Shown piece after piece: positions 35,096 to 46,100 of a stretch of DNA of 64,000 nt (its first letter is position 1; the number at the start of each line of letters is the position of its first letter). The DNA comes from Melieria omissa (taxonomy: Eukaryota > Arthropoda > Insecta > Diptera > Ulidiidae), in assembly GCA_963971225.1 (NCBI GenBank), contig OZ020267.1, positions 147,006,427 through 147,070,426 on the forward strand, in the 5' to 3' direction. The position numbers were made by a program, and so were the translations under genes. The notes beneath the pieces are model-generated. The model was not told the DNA's origin, did not search any database, and saw only the letters and a program-made list of their open reading frames with translations.

Positions 35096-37614
35096 CTGAT
35101 ACAATGTGAAATACAGATTACTAAACCATATATTGAAAAATAATGGATTTCTTTTTATTTGAACTTAAAACTAAAAATTTTTTCAATGGCGCTGAAAACC
35201 ACTCTTCGCTTTCATATATTTCTAAATTACTTTAGTTTAGCAATCAAACGACAATAAATGCAAATCCAAACACAAAGCCGGATATTGAAAGATTAGTTAA
35301 CAATTTCCATTAAAAAAACACTTAAGAAAGATTACAGCACTCACTTTCGCAATACTGAAAATTGAGCGTCACTTAAGTGCCAAATACACACACACACACA
35401 GACACATACAAACACATACACATACATGTTTCCATACTCAAACAGCCACTTACTTGCAACTTTGTAGTGTTGCCAGCTGCTGCAAACACTATACAAAACT
35501 TTTATTTGCCACCTTTTCGTTCATTGCTTCGCTCCTCATTGCTTCTCCACTCATTCCTTCTCTTCTCATTCCATCACTTCTGAGGTTTTTGTGTGTAAAT
35601 TTACGTATCCTGCGTGGTTTTTTCGCGCCCGCTTCATTTTAATGCAGATAAATCTTTGCGTTTTTGTTACTTGACAAACTTAAATTTGCATTTTAATTTA
35701 TTTTTTTCGTTTTTTTCGCCATGTTGCGTTTTATGTTTTTGCTTACTTTTGTTGCTGCCATATAGTTTGTGTATATATATATTTTTTTTAATATTTGTTT
35801 GTGTATATTTGTTTCCACATTTATGTTCTCAGACGGAAGTTTGCGCGTCATTTGAATTCCTCAGCTAGTTCATAAAAATAAATCATGAGTTCATTCTGCG
35901 AAGTTCTCAATGCAAAGACTTCTTTTTCAGTGCTGCCACATATTTGAATTGGGTTGTTGTTTGGTTGGAGGTGGGAAGGACTTTTTACTCTTGTTTTTTT
36001 TTGTTTACCTTTTAGTGGCTTTCTTCTGTTGTGTGCAGCTACACTTGGCACACAACAACAACAGCAACAAAAATAACTGCATTACCTGCATTTGGCAGCG
36101 CCAGCGCCAGCGGAAAGCGCAAATTTACATTTCAAATGCTGCCAAAATATGCGCATAAATAACTTATGCAACTGTTGCTTCTTTCACCTCTTCTTCTTCT
36201 TCTTCTTCTTCTTATTTTATTTTTTTGAGGCAGCACCATTACATGCAACCAGTGCAGGGTTTGGCATTGACAACAACAAACATTTCGATTTCCCATCGTA
36301 GTTGAGTTGCACTTGGAAGACAAAAAGTGAACTAGAGCCAAGGAATTCCTTTTTAGAGCAAACATGCAAGTGGCGCTGAATGGGTTAATTTGCGCAATGA
36401 GTACTTTGTGTTGATGGAAAAAAGTGTCACAATCTTTTTAAGCTGTTGTTGAATAAGTTTTACTTTAAATTAGTAAATAAAAAATTGTATAATGGAATTC
36501 AAATGCAAACTCAGACTCGAATCGTTTTCAAGAACTTATAAAGACATATGATCAATGGACAGTAATTCAACCTAATAACTCTCAGAGTTCATAGAATGAG
36601 TTTTACCACATTTTTTTTTTTTTATTCCATAATGGGCCAATTTTTCTTCTAAGTAGCTGTGGCTTTCTTCTTATTGTCGCTTATTTCTTCTGTACTTACA
36701 ACAAACATGAACATTACTTCATATTCTTTGGTGCTTTCAAACCAAAAAAATGAATGATTATGCTCTATTTTTATTTTGTAGTTTTTGTTTTTAAGCAAAT
36801 AAGTACACAAATAATTGCGGGTAATTGAATTTTAATCTGTGTGCCGTAGAACAAAAAAAAAAATTCTCTTTTGACGCAGAGAAACGCTCAATTCGGCCGC
36901 CGTCTCAATCGTAGCGCATTGACAGTTAAAAAAAACGCCAAGTAGTGGCAGCAAAAAGCAAAGAAAAATGCCAAGTAGCCGCGTAAAACGTGTCCATAAC
37001 TCACAACCTCTAAGCAAGAAAACATACCAAACCACAATGAGGCACACACTGCCCAAAAAAAAAAACAAAAAAAAAACAAAAAAAAAACAAAAAAAAAACT
37101 CAGCTCAAAAAAGTAGAAGTTTTTTCGGGTACAATTTTTTTTGTTTTCGGCTCTTTGCCAATTGTTCATTAAGCCAAGTTTGTTAGGTAATTGCGCACAT
37201 TTGCGGTATTCAATGTATTCAACTTCACAGTGGCGAATGGACAGACAAATGGACGGACACAGCCAACGAGCGCTTTTTGAGAATTTGTTTGTTTGGTGCT
37301 GTTCCAAACTGTTTACTCAATTTTTTTGCCCCCTCGCCCCCTACTTCCCTTCATCCCATCCATGCGAACCACTTAGCCGGTGCAATGTTGCCACTTTGGG
37401 TGCTCTATCGAAACTTGTCTTGTATTACCATAATTCATGAGTTTTCAGCCAATTTTCGAGTTGCATTTAATTTAAAGTTGTTGTTTTTGTTGTTGTTGTT
37501 ATGGTCATTGTTGGTTGGTTGAGTGCTGCGAAAATTTGTCATTATAAATGTTGATAGTATAACAAGATTTGAAATATGGCCATAATAAATGTGCACTATT
37601 AACTGTTGTTGTTG
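35096..37614. other. Non-coding stretch with simple repeats
   Basis: CA-rich run at 35385-35440, a (CTT)n run at 36190-36213, an A-rich block at 37056-37100 and TTG runs at 37475-37500 and 37600-37614. ORFs on both strands have no domain. No gene supported. Confidence 0.45.
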
Positions 37615-37617
37615 TTA

Positions 37618-38646
37618 GGGGCCGTTCAAGTATTACGTAAGCACTATGGAGGGGTGGGGGGGTCTTTGTTTTGCTTATTTTGGATGACATGGGGGGTAGG
37701 GGAGTCTAGATGATGATTACGTCATCCGTAATTATTTACTTTTTTACACGAATGGCAACCCTCACATTGTCTATGCTTGAAAACGAAACGCATTTTCGGG
37801 GATTCCCGCAACGTTTAGGCACTCGCTTCTTGAAAACGAAACGCATTTTCGGGGATTCCCGCAACGTTTAGGCACTCGCTTTAGAACCGATTCAGGGAAT
37901 TACCGCGCGCTATTCACTTGTCTAAATTTCCTCTGTCAGTGTATTGTTTCGTTTGGATACTATAGCGAGTAGACGTATTGTAAGCATAGCAAAGCAAGTT
38001 AAAATTTGTGCTACCGTTGATTCCACTAGCCAAAGTTTAACGTTTAAATAAGATGTCGTTTCAAATAGACAAATCCAAGTTATACCAAAAATTGTTTGAA
38101 AGTTTTAAAAAATCTCATACAAGTACGAAAGTACAAAATGTACAAAAGTGCTGATGTGCATTATTCAAAATTTAGAGCACCATGATGTTGAATGGCTCGA
38201 TGAGAACGACGTAGACATTCCAAAATCGGATGAAAGTAAGCAGACTCACAACACTGAGCAGCAATCCAAGCAATCCAATGTCATCGAAAACTTAGAATCA
38301 TGGATTCGGGTTTCATGGACTGAAGACTGTTAATTTGAATTTAATATGTGTACCAAAAATTTAAAATAAGTTTGTTATGTTCGTAAGATTATAATATTTT
38401 TGTCCCTTACTCTATGTTGAGTACTGTATCAGTAAAATCTAATCTCTATCCTAAATCTATTTTCTTATTTTTAAAATTAGAATTATAACATTATAATTAT
38501 AATATAAAACAAATACATTTTTAATTGAAAAATGTTTACGTAAGCATGGGGGGAGGGAGTAAGAGCTTTGCTTACTTTTGCTGACAAGGGGGATGGGGGG
38601 GTAAATAATTGTAATAAATCTGCTTACGTAATATTTGAACGGCCCC
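37618..38646. mobile_element. PIF/Harbinger-like element, 1029 bp, TTA TSD
   Basis: Inverted ends match at 25 of 26 bases: GGGGCCGTTCAAGTATTACG... on the left, the complement of GGGGCCGTTCAAATATTACG... on the right. A 3-bp TTA flanks both sides (37615-37617 and 38647-38649). TWA duplications and G-rich ends fit PIF/Harbinger. G-rich runs and TACGTA-type sites follow the ends on both sides. Inside is an exact 53-bp tandem duplication (37776-37828 and 37829-37881). The only coding trace is a short ORF (see 38053), so this is a deletion derivative or MITE. Confidence 0.75.
38053..38331 (+). pseudogene. Broken small ORF inside the Harbinger-like element
   Basis: An ATG at 38053 opens MSFQIDKSKLYQKLFESFKK and stops after about 34 codons near 38155. 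Another frame, open at 38148-38331, continues with NLEHHDVEWLDENDVDIPKS and ends in ESWIRVSWTEDC. The change of frame looks like a frameshift in one original acidic protein, perhaps a truncated second protein of a PIF/Harbinger element. I recognise no domain, so this is a weak inference. Confidence 0.35.
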
Positions 38647-38649
38647 TTA

Positions 38650-40195
38650 TTGTTGTTGGTGATTTTTAAAAGGCATTTTCTACGAACTGATTGCAGTCGG
38701 TAGCGTTTTCGAATGATGAAAATATGAACAAAATTATAAAAAGAGAAATTTTGCAAATTGAAAAAATATACCAAAAATTAAAGAAAACAATTTATAAAAA
38801 TAAAAACAATTTCAAACTCAAAAGTAATTTGAAATAAAAATAAAAGTAATATGTATTTAGATTTAAAACTTTAATAATTCAACTTTTAATTTTTATAATT
38901 TATTTAAAAAATGTTAGTAAAAAACAAAATTATAAAATTTATTTTTTGTAACAAAATTATAAAAATTTTTTAAATTGACCAAAAACTAAACAAACAATTT
39001 ATAAAAATAGAAAAATTTCAAATTCAAAAGTAATTTGAAATAAAAATATAAATAAAAGTAATATTTAGATTTAAAACTTTAATAATTCAACTTTAAATTT
39101 TTTTAATTTATTTAAAAAATATTAGTAAAAAACAAAATTATAAAATTAATTTTTTGAAAAAAAAAATTTTTTAATTTTTTAAATTATAAAAAATTAACAA
39201 TTAATATTATAAAAATTTTTCTCAAAGCATATAGGTGATTAGAAAAATTACCAAAAATTAACTAAAAATAAAAATATTGACCAAAAATAAATAAAACAAT
39301 TAAATAAATTCAACAAAATTAAAAAATAAATAATTAAAATTTGATATTAAGATTTAATATCTTAATGACTAATTTTTTTTAATATTAAAATATTTAAAAA
39401 TTTATAGGAACAATTATAAAATAACTAAATGATAAAAAAATATTTTTTAAGACACTTCCGAAGGTTAAAAAATTAACACAAAAAATTAAAACATTACCTG
39501 AAAATCAAAATATAGAGCAAAAATAAATAAAGCAATAAAAAAATAATTTTTTAAAAATTAAAATTTAAAAATTGATACATACTTAAACTTAAAATCTTAA
39601 TAATTATTTTTTTTAATTTCAATAAATTTCAAAATTCTTAATAAAGAACAAAATTTAAAAAAATAATTTTTTAGGTACTTCAGATGACTTCAAAAATTAA
39701 CACAAAAATCAAAATATAGACCAAATATATATAAAACAGTTAAATAAAATGAAAAAAAATATGAAAAATAATTTCTGATTAATATTTAGATCTAAAAACT
39801 TAATGATTCATTTTTTTTTGGTCATTTTTATCAATTTAAAAATTATTAATAAATTAAAACATAAAAACTATTTTTTTAGATGCTTTGGATGACAACAAAA
39901 ATTAACAAAACAAAACATTAACTAAAAATCAAAAGATTGACCAAGACTAAATAGGCCTTACAGAGGTAACTATAATAAAATTATTGGACCTCTCAATTTG
40001 ATCTGAGAAAGTAGATGGTTTAACAAAGACGGCACCTTGACTTTTTACAGGAACCCCAGTGTGCGTCCTCCTGGCAGTCATAGAGAGCACTGACAATATG
40101 CAATGATGCCTCAAAATAAAATTACGGGTTTTCCATACACGCCCTCTGAACCTAATCAAACCTAAAACTAATCTAAAGTTACAACTATGTTCGCA
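38650..40195. repeat. AT-rich low-complexity block with internal repetition
   Basis: Mostly AAAATTAAAAA-type sequence. A segment of about 230 bp (AATTTATAAAAATARAAACAATTTCAAA... ) occurs near 38790 and again near 38997, and looser copies follow to 39860, each starting with a TAATATTTAGATTTAAAA-like phrase. Less AT-rich sequence resumes at about 39945. Confidence 0.6.
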
Positions 40196-40199
40196 ATGG

Positions 40200-40918
40200 G
40201 GAGATAATATGTACATTTTGATTTTTGCTTTGTAGAAACCCAAAAGTTGACAACGTCACAAATCCGTTTGTATGGGAGACGCCCTCTGGTGGTGAATTTC
40301 TGAACCTTAATTAATTTTGTATTTTTTGTACTTAAGAATTTTTTCGATCGCTGAACAAATCATTGAGATTGGTTCAGTAGTTTCCGGGATACGATGTTTT
40401 CTTGCTTACTTAACTACTACATTTGCAAGTGGGAAGCCAATGGCATAGAAAATGCTAAATTTTGTATGGCAGCCCCCTTAAGACTTGGAGTAAGCGGTTA
40501 GGAATGTTTAGAAGAAACATTTGGAAGAGAAAATAAATGGGTGTCGGTTATTTGATACATCTGGGAGCAACCTGGGAGCAATGGGAGCCTACCATATTTT
40601 ATAAAAACGACCATTTTGTATGGGAGCTTCATTAAGGGTTGGAGATAGGGGGTGAGTATGTTTAAAAGAAATGTTCAGTAAGGAAAACTAGAGGGGTCGG
40701 TCATGGAGTCTAACCCTCTAAGAGCAACATCTGACCAGCTGTGGAGCAATTTGTCGAATTTCTCAGCTTTTCTGTGAACTTTGACCTCGATAAGACGCCA
40801 TTTAGCTCCAACTTAGCCCCAAAATTTTTTGGCTCATGCACTTTTTCACCAAACCGCATAAAATGAGAGGTTGTGGAGCATCGAAATCGAAAATCGTGCC
40901 CTAAATTGAGTCTATTGT
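40200..40918. mobile_element. Inverted relative of the 24511 hAT-like element, left end lost
   Basis: In opposite orientation to 24511-25323, it shares GATTTTTGCTTTGTAGAAACC, trimmed here to its core TTTTTGCTTTGTAGAAACC, then GGTGGTGAATTTCTGAACC, ACCTCGATAAGACGCCATTT and AACCGCATAAAATGAGAGG in the expected order. The right end keeps a degraded terminal repeat (ATTGAGTCTA at about 40905-40914). The left terminal repeat is not present; homology fades at about 40205. The 57-bp duplication of the other copy is single here. Confidence 0.78.
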
Positions 40919-41215
40919 TCATAAATATTAAAATTATGAAAAATATTTTGTTTATGCTTTGGGTGATTCCTAAGTTAACAAGAATATCCAAATATTAACT
41001 AAAAATAAAAAAATTAAAAAAAATTAAAATTTTTTAAAATCTCAATAACTTCAACTTAAACAAATTTTACAATTGTTAGATAAACAGGTTAATGAAAAAA
41101 ATTATCAACTTTTTCTAAAATAAAATATTTAAATCAAAGTAAATGCAAGTAAGAAATATAAAAATATAAAACACATAAAAGTAAACATATGTAAATATAA
41201 AATTTTTTATTTTTT
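40919..41215. other. AT-rich stretch, target of the LOA-like insertion
   Basis: AT-rich non-coding sequence; continues in kind after 46796. Nothing else seen. Confidence 0.5.
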
Positions 41216-41228
41216 TAAATAATGAATT

Positions 41229-41526
41229 GGTCGGCAAAAATCCACTTAGTTTAACCCTCCTCGCGGGTGCCGACCGGGCAATGGGCACCGCCGTGTCTAT
41301 GCGCAGGTAAACTGGCAAAGCACGGCGATGTCTAGCTAAGAGTGAGGTGGGGCTCCACAAGTCATGCCTGAGGTCCAGCTTACATGCCGCCCGAGGGGTG
41401 GCTTGTGGAGTCCTACCTCAGTCACGCTAAGTGGTGCCTGGCGGGTAGGCATAAAACGCTAAGGGAGGAGTCCCTGAAATAAAAACCAGTCTGGAGTCGA
41501 AGAAGGGGAAAGAGCGGGTCAGGATA
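41229..41526 (+). promoter_or_regulatory. 5' UTR / likely internal promoter of the LOA-like element
   Basis: GC-rich leader (GGTCGGCAAAAATCC at its start) with stops in all frames until 41454. LINEs of this type transcribe from a promoter within their own 5' end, so promoter activity here is expected but not visible as a motif. Confidence 0.5.
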
Positions 41527-43155
41527 TTGACCCAAACGTCGGTGGAAGAAGTGACTGCTACCACCGGCGGGCACGGTGGGGAATTTGATTCCCCTCTGCG
41601 TGTCGCCAGCGGTCACACCTCTGCTAGAGTGGTTGCAGGCTCTAGCAGTCGTCATGCGACTGCAAATTTTACGAAGGCTAGGTTAGTCACTAGGGGTAAC
41701 GCAGTCGACACAGACTCAGACCTCGACAGCGTATGCAGCGTGGCAACCACAAATACGATAGCTGAGGAGGAGCTGCTGAAGTCCCCGAAGGCTCTCGACC
41801 CGAGCATCGCATCCACTAGTAGGAGCGAGCAAAGGAAGAAGCCCAATAAGGAGGGCCTGAAAGCGCTCGCCCAGTACAAAGCGGCAATACGCATCAAGTT
41901 GCGCCTGGAGAAGAAGGACACTCTTTCGCCCACGGAGCGAGAGGACCTACGATGGGCAACTGAGACGGTCACGAAAGGCAGGGAGCACTTCTCGCAAAAC
42001 GAACGGTTTGCGACCACGCATCCCACCTTCGTGAACAAAATAGAAGAAAACGTAGCGACGGCTATGAAGGGAACGGAGGCGAAGAGACAGAGGTCCACGG
42101 AGGGAGAAAAACCCGCGGCCAAACGTCCTCGCACTCACACCACAGCTACTCCATCTGACCGGCCGACCTCGTCCAAAAGAGTGGCGACGACCAGCGAAGT
42201 AGCCAAACGGCACTTGACCGTGGCGCTCGTTGACCGACGACACGAAAATGGCCAGATGACGGCGGAACAGTGGAAGCTAGTGGACAGCAAAATTATCGAG
42301 GCCATTGTTGCGCAGGCGATCGACGAACCTAACAAACCTTCGCCCTCCTTTGAAGGAGCGGGGTGGTACAGGGGAGTCAAGATTCTAAAGTGCAATGACG
42401 ACCTCACGCTTAAATGGGTGAAGGAGGTGGTCCCGAAACTACGAGGACTGTGGCCGGGCGCTAATCTGGTTATAGTGGATAGGGACGATATTCCCGGTCC
42501 ACCGCGGGCTAAGGTACGTGTACCAAGCGCGGTGAAACCGGAAAACGCCCTACTGCTTTTCCAGCGGCAGAATCCCGATGTCCCGACGACGGACTGGAAG
42601 ATGATCCACGCGGGGAAACCCAACGCCGACGGTACACTTGATCTGATCCTCCAAATCAACAAAGAGGCAGAGGACAAGTTGTATCAACGGTTCGGAAAGA
42701 TGTCTTGGGGGACGGGTAGTGTTTACCTGCGCCTCAAAAAACGTCATCCGAAAGACGGGAATGAAAACACTCTGAAGCCAGGTGAAGCAGAAAAGGATCT
42801 TGGGCCGGAACCCATGACCGACGCTACTATCATGCTTCGGCTAGACGACGGGAAGATTGACGAGATGGAGGTTGAGACGGGTGGAGTGTCGGCGGTGACA
42901 GCCACACCCACCTTGAAGGGCACTGTACCTTCTGAAGGGAAAGGTCCTACAAATCAACCTCAAGGTGAAGCTGAAAAGGATCTTGGGCTTGAACCCATGA
43001 CCGACGCTACTTTCATGCTTCGGCTTGATGACGGGAAGATTGACGAGACGGAGGTTGAGACGGGTGGAGTGTCGGCGGTGACAGCCACACCAACCCTGAA
43101 TGGCACTGTACCTTCTGAAGGGAAAGGTCCTACAAATCAACCTCCACCACAGTAA
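41527..43155 (+). CDS. LOA-like ORF1, gag-like protein with DUF4780-type domain
   Basis: The open frame actually runs from 41455 to the TAA at 43153-43155. It has no ATG until 42064; the codon at 41527 is TTG and the true start is uncertain. An ATA at 41479 would be a plausible mutated ATG. Residues below count from 41527. 1-225 are hydrophilic, with Ser/Thr-rich and Lys/Arg-rich parts including KRPRTH near 205 (possible nuclear localisation). About 230-405 (VALVDRRHENG ... GTGSVYLRLKKRH) resemble DUF4780, found in ORF1 of LOA-type elements. There are no CCHC knuckles. 419-540 are two 61-residue near-identical repeats (EAEKDLGxEPMTDAT...). The protein is expected to bind element RNA and assist integration. 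It overlaps ORF2 by 56 bases in a different frame. Confidence 0.85.
   Translation: MTQTSVEEVTATTGGHGGEFDSPLRVASGHTSARVVAGSSSRHATANFTKARLVTRGNAVDTDSDLDSVCSVATTNTIAEEELLKSPKALDPSIASTSRSEQRKKPNKEGLKALAQYKAAIRIKLRLEKKDTLSPTEREDLRWATETVTKGREHFSQNERFATTHPTFVNKIEENVATAMKGTEAKRQRSTEGEKPAAKRPRTHTTATPSDRPTSSKRVATTSEVAKRHLTVALVDRRHENGQMTAEQWKLVDSKIIEAIVAQAIDEPNKPSPSFEGAGWYRGVKILKCNDDLTLKWVKEVVPKLRGLWPGANLVIVDRDDIPGPPRAKVRVPSAVKPENALLLFQRQNPDVPTTDWKMIHAGKPNADGTLDLILQINKEAEDKLYQRFGKMSWGTGSVYLRLKKRHPKDGNENTLKPGEAEKDLGPEPMTDATIMLRLDDGKIDEMEVETGGVSAVTATPTLKGTVPSEGKGPTNQPQGEAEKDLGLEPMTDATFMLRLDDGKIDETEVETGGVSAVTATPTLNGTVPSEGKGPTNQPPPQ
42781..43146 (+). repeat. 183-bp tandem duplication in the ORF1 3' end
   Basis: Two in-frame copies start at 42781 (GGTGAAGCAGAAAAGG) and 42964 (GGTGAAGCTGAAAAGG) and differ at a handful of bases. 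The second copy contains the ORF2 start: CTGAATGGCACTG at 43096-43108 where the first copy has TTGAAGGGCACTG. Confidence 0.92.
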
Positions 43156-46100
43156 GGTGGCTTCAGCTGAGCTCCTTCTCACACTAGAGGAGGGCAGCTA
43201 CGACGTGGCCCTAATCCAGGAACCCTGGCTTTCCTCCGGAAATAAGGTTTCAGGGTTAGGGTCCACGAACTATAATCTTTTCCATGCAACAACGGTAGGT
43301 AAGATTCGATCTGCCATCCTTGTTAGGAAGGATATTAACGCATATCTTCTACCTAATTTCAGTTCTGATGACCTGACGGTGGTCGCCATCGAAGGGGACT
43401 ACAAGCTTAGACTTGTGGCCTCGTGCTATATGGCCCACGACGTCGAGGCACCCCCCACAGAACTACAGCACCTGACGGAAGAGGTCCTCAGACAAGGTTT
43501 CGACGCCGTGGTAGGTGCGGATGCCAATTCGCACCACCCTCAGTGGGGAAGCAAGGACACGAACGAACGGGGTGAGTCCCTCTTTAACTTTATATTACAA
43601 AACAATGTAGATATAGCTAATAGAGGGAACATCCCAACTTTCAAGGGTCCGACGTCGGAAGACGTATTGGACATTACTTTTTCTTACGGGGCAGATACCT
43701 GGATCTCGGATTGGAGGGTGCTGGAAAGACCCTCCTTCTCTGATCACAGCTACATACACTTTACGGTCAACTTTAAACCGTTGCGTACAGTAAGGGTCTT
43801 CAGGAACCCCCGGAATACGGACTGGGATCTGTATGCAAATCGGTTAAAGACTCATCTGAGTAATGCCTCTCAGACTCTCTCCAGGTCGGACGTTGAGGCT
43901 AAGGTGAAACTCCTAACGTCAAAGATCCTACTTGCTTACCACGAATCCTGCCCGCCCTCAAGGCCGGTAGGACGAAAATCCTATCCGCCCTGGTGGAGCA
44001 AGGACATTGGTAGGCAAAGAAGAGAACTTAGAGAGTTTTTCAAACTGGCCAAACTTGCCGACTGTGCGGAGTGTTGGAGAGAGTACAAGACACTACTTCA
44101 CTCCTACAAACAAGAGATACGGAGGGCCAAAAGAAGCTCCTGGCAGAACTTCTGTGGAAGTATGGACAAGACCTCCGAGGCATCCAGACTTCGGAAGATA
44201 CTCGCCAAATCCCCCCCTATACCATCACTCATCCGCAAAGAATCTGGAGAATGGACCAAGGATGGCAAGGAGACGCTTGAGGCACTTATGGAAGCCCACT
44301 TTCCTGGCTGTTCAGAGGTTCCCGACTCGGTCTCAACTGCACTCGGCACAGAGCAAGGGAATTGTGAGGGCCTAATCACCACATCCAGACTTCGATGGGC
44401 TTTGGGCTCTTTCGATCCCTTCAAATCCCCGGGTCCGGACGGCATTTTTCCCGCGCTTCTGCAAAAGGGAAGTGCTGTTCTGATACCGTGGCTCAAGGAC
44501 GTTTTCAGGAGCTGTCTGAGACTGAACTATGTACCGATGGACTGGCGATTATCAAGGGTTGTATTTTTGCCGAAATCAAGTAAAAGCAGCCATTTGTATC
44601 CGAAGGACTACCGGCCCATCAGCCTCACCTCGTTTATACTGAAGACCTTTGAAAGACTGCTAGACTCGTTTATTAAGGAAAGGGTTCCACCTGGCCTGAT
44701 ATCAACGAACCAACACGCCTATATGAAAGGCAAGTCAACGGAGACAGCACTTCATCAGGTGGTTTTTCAGATAGAAAAAGCTTTTCACTACGGAGAATAC
44801 GCGCTGGGAGCCTTCCTCGACATATCAGGGGCTTTCAACAATGTCTCCACAGAGGCATTGTTGGAAGGCCTTGCATCAATTGGGGTGCACCCACCCATAC
44901 AGGACTGGATTGGTAATCTGTTGAATTGCCGTACAGTGGTAGCGGAGTGGGGCGCAACAACCATGACGAGGAAGGCGAACAGGGGCACCCCCCAGGGGGG
45001 TGTGCTCTCTCCGTTACTATGGAATCTAGCCGTTAACAAGATCCTTTTAAAGTTGAGGGACGGGGGGCCAAGGCTAACCGCATATGCGGATGACCTCGCC
45101 GTTGTCGTCTCAGGCAGGTGTCTCACCTCAATGAGCCAAGTACTCGAGAGGACACTGAAAGTGATTAACAACTGGGCAAAGACTGTGGGACTGGAAACAA
45201 ACCCAGACAAGACGGACTTAGTTCTTTTTACAACAAAGTACAAGATCCCAACCTGGCTTCCTCCCAAACTGAACAACACCACACTCACCCCCAAAACATC
45301 TACTAAGTACCTAGGAGTCATCTTGGATAATAAACTGTCGTGGAAATTGAATATGGAAGACAGGAAAAGGAAAGCCTTGAACGCCTTATACGCTTGCAGG
45401 AAAATGCTCGGTAAGACTTGGGGCTTATCCCCCCGTCTCACACATTGGATTTACACTGCAGTGATTAGACCCATTATGCTCTACGGGATCATAGTATGGT
45501 GGACTGCGGTGGATAAGAAGACCTATGCCAAAAGACTCGAGACTGTACAGAGAGCCGCTGGGTTGTGTATAACAGGCGCAATGCGCACCACTCCGACAGC
45601 GGCACTGGACAAAATCTTGGGATTTTATCCAATTGGTCTGACTGCGAAAAGCGTCGCTAAAAAGGCGGCGCTTAGACTTAAGGTAACTGGACAGCTCACG
45701 CTACGACATTACGGCCACAGCAGGTTACACGCAGGGGTGAGCGAAAGCTCAGACTACGCCGTACCTCAAGCCAATTTCAACTTCAAACCCCACGTGATCC
45801 TAGAACCGGATGGGTGGCGACAGGGGCTCGAGCCCGGCCGTCAATCCTATAACCTGTTCACGGATGGATCCAAGATGACAGAGGGAGTGGGATCTGCAGT
45901 TTTCTGTCCGGAACTTGACCTTCAACAGTCTTTCCGGCTCCCGGACTACTGCAGCATCTTCCAAGCAGAGGTACACGCTGCCACAAGAGCGGCGCAACTA
46001 GCAATGGGTCGCACCCCTCCAGACTCTCGAATAAACATCTATATCGACAGCCAAGCAGCCATAAAAGCAGCAGCTGGGGTATTGTCAAACTCGATATGCG

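Noticed and set aside
41652..43182. Minus-strand ORFs opposite LOA ORF1
   Set aside because: Shadow frames of the GC-rich ORF1; the + strand frame has the domain and the right position in the element.
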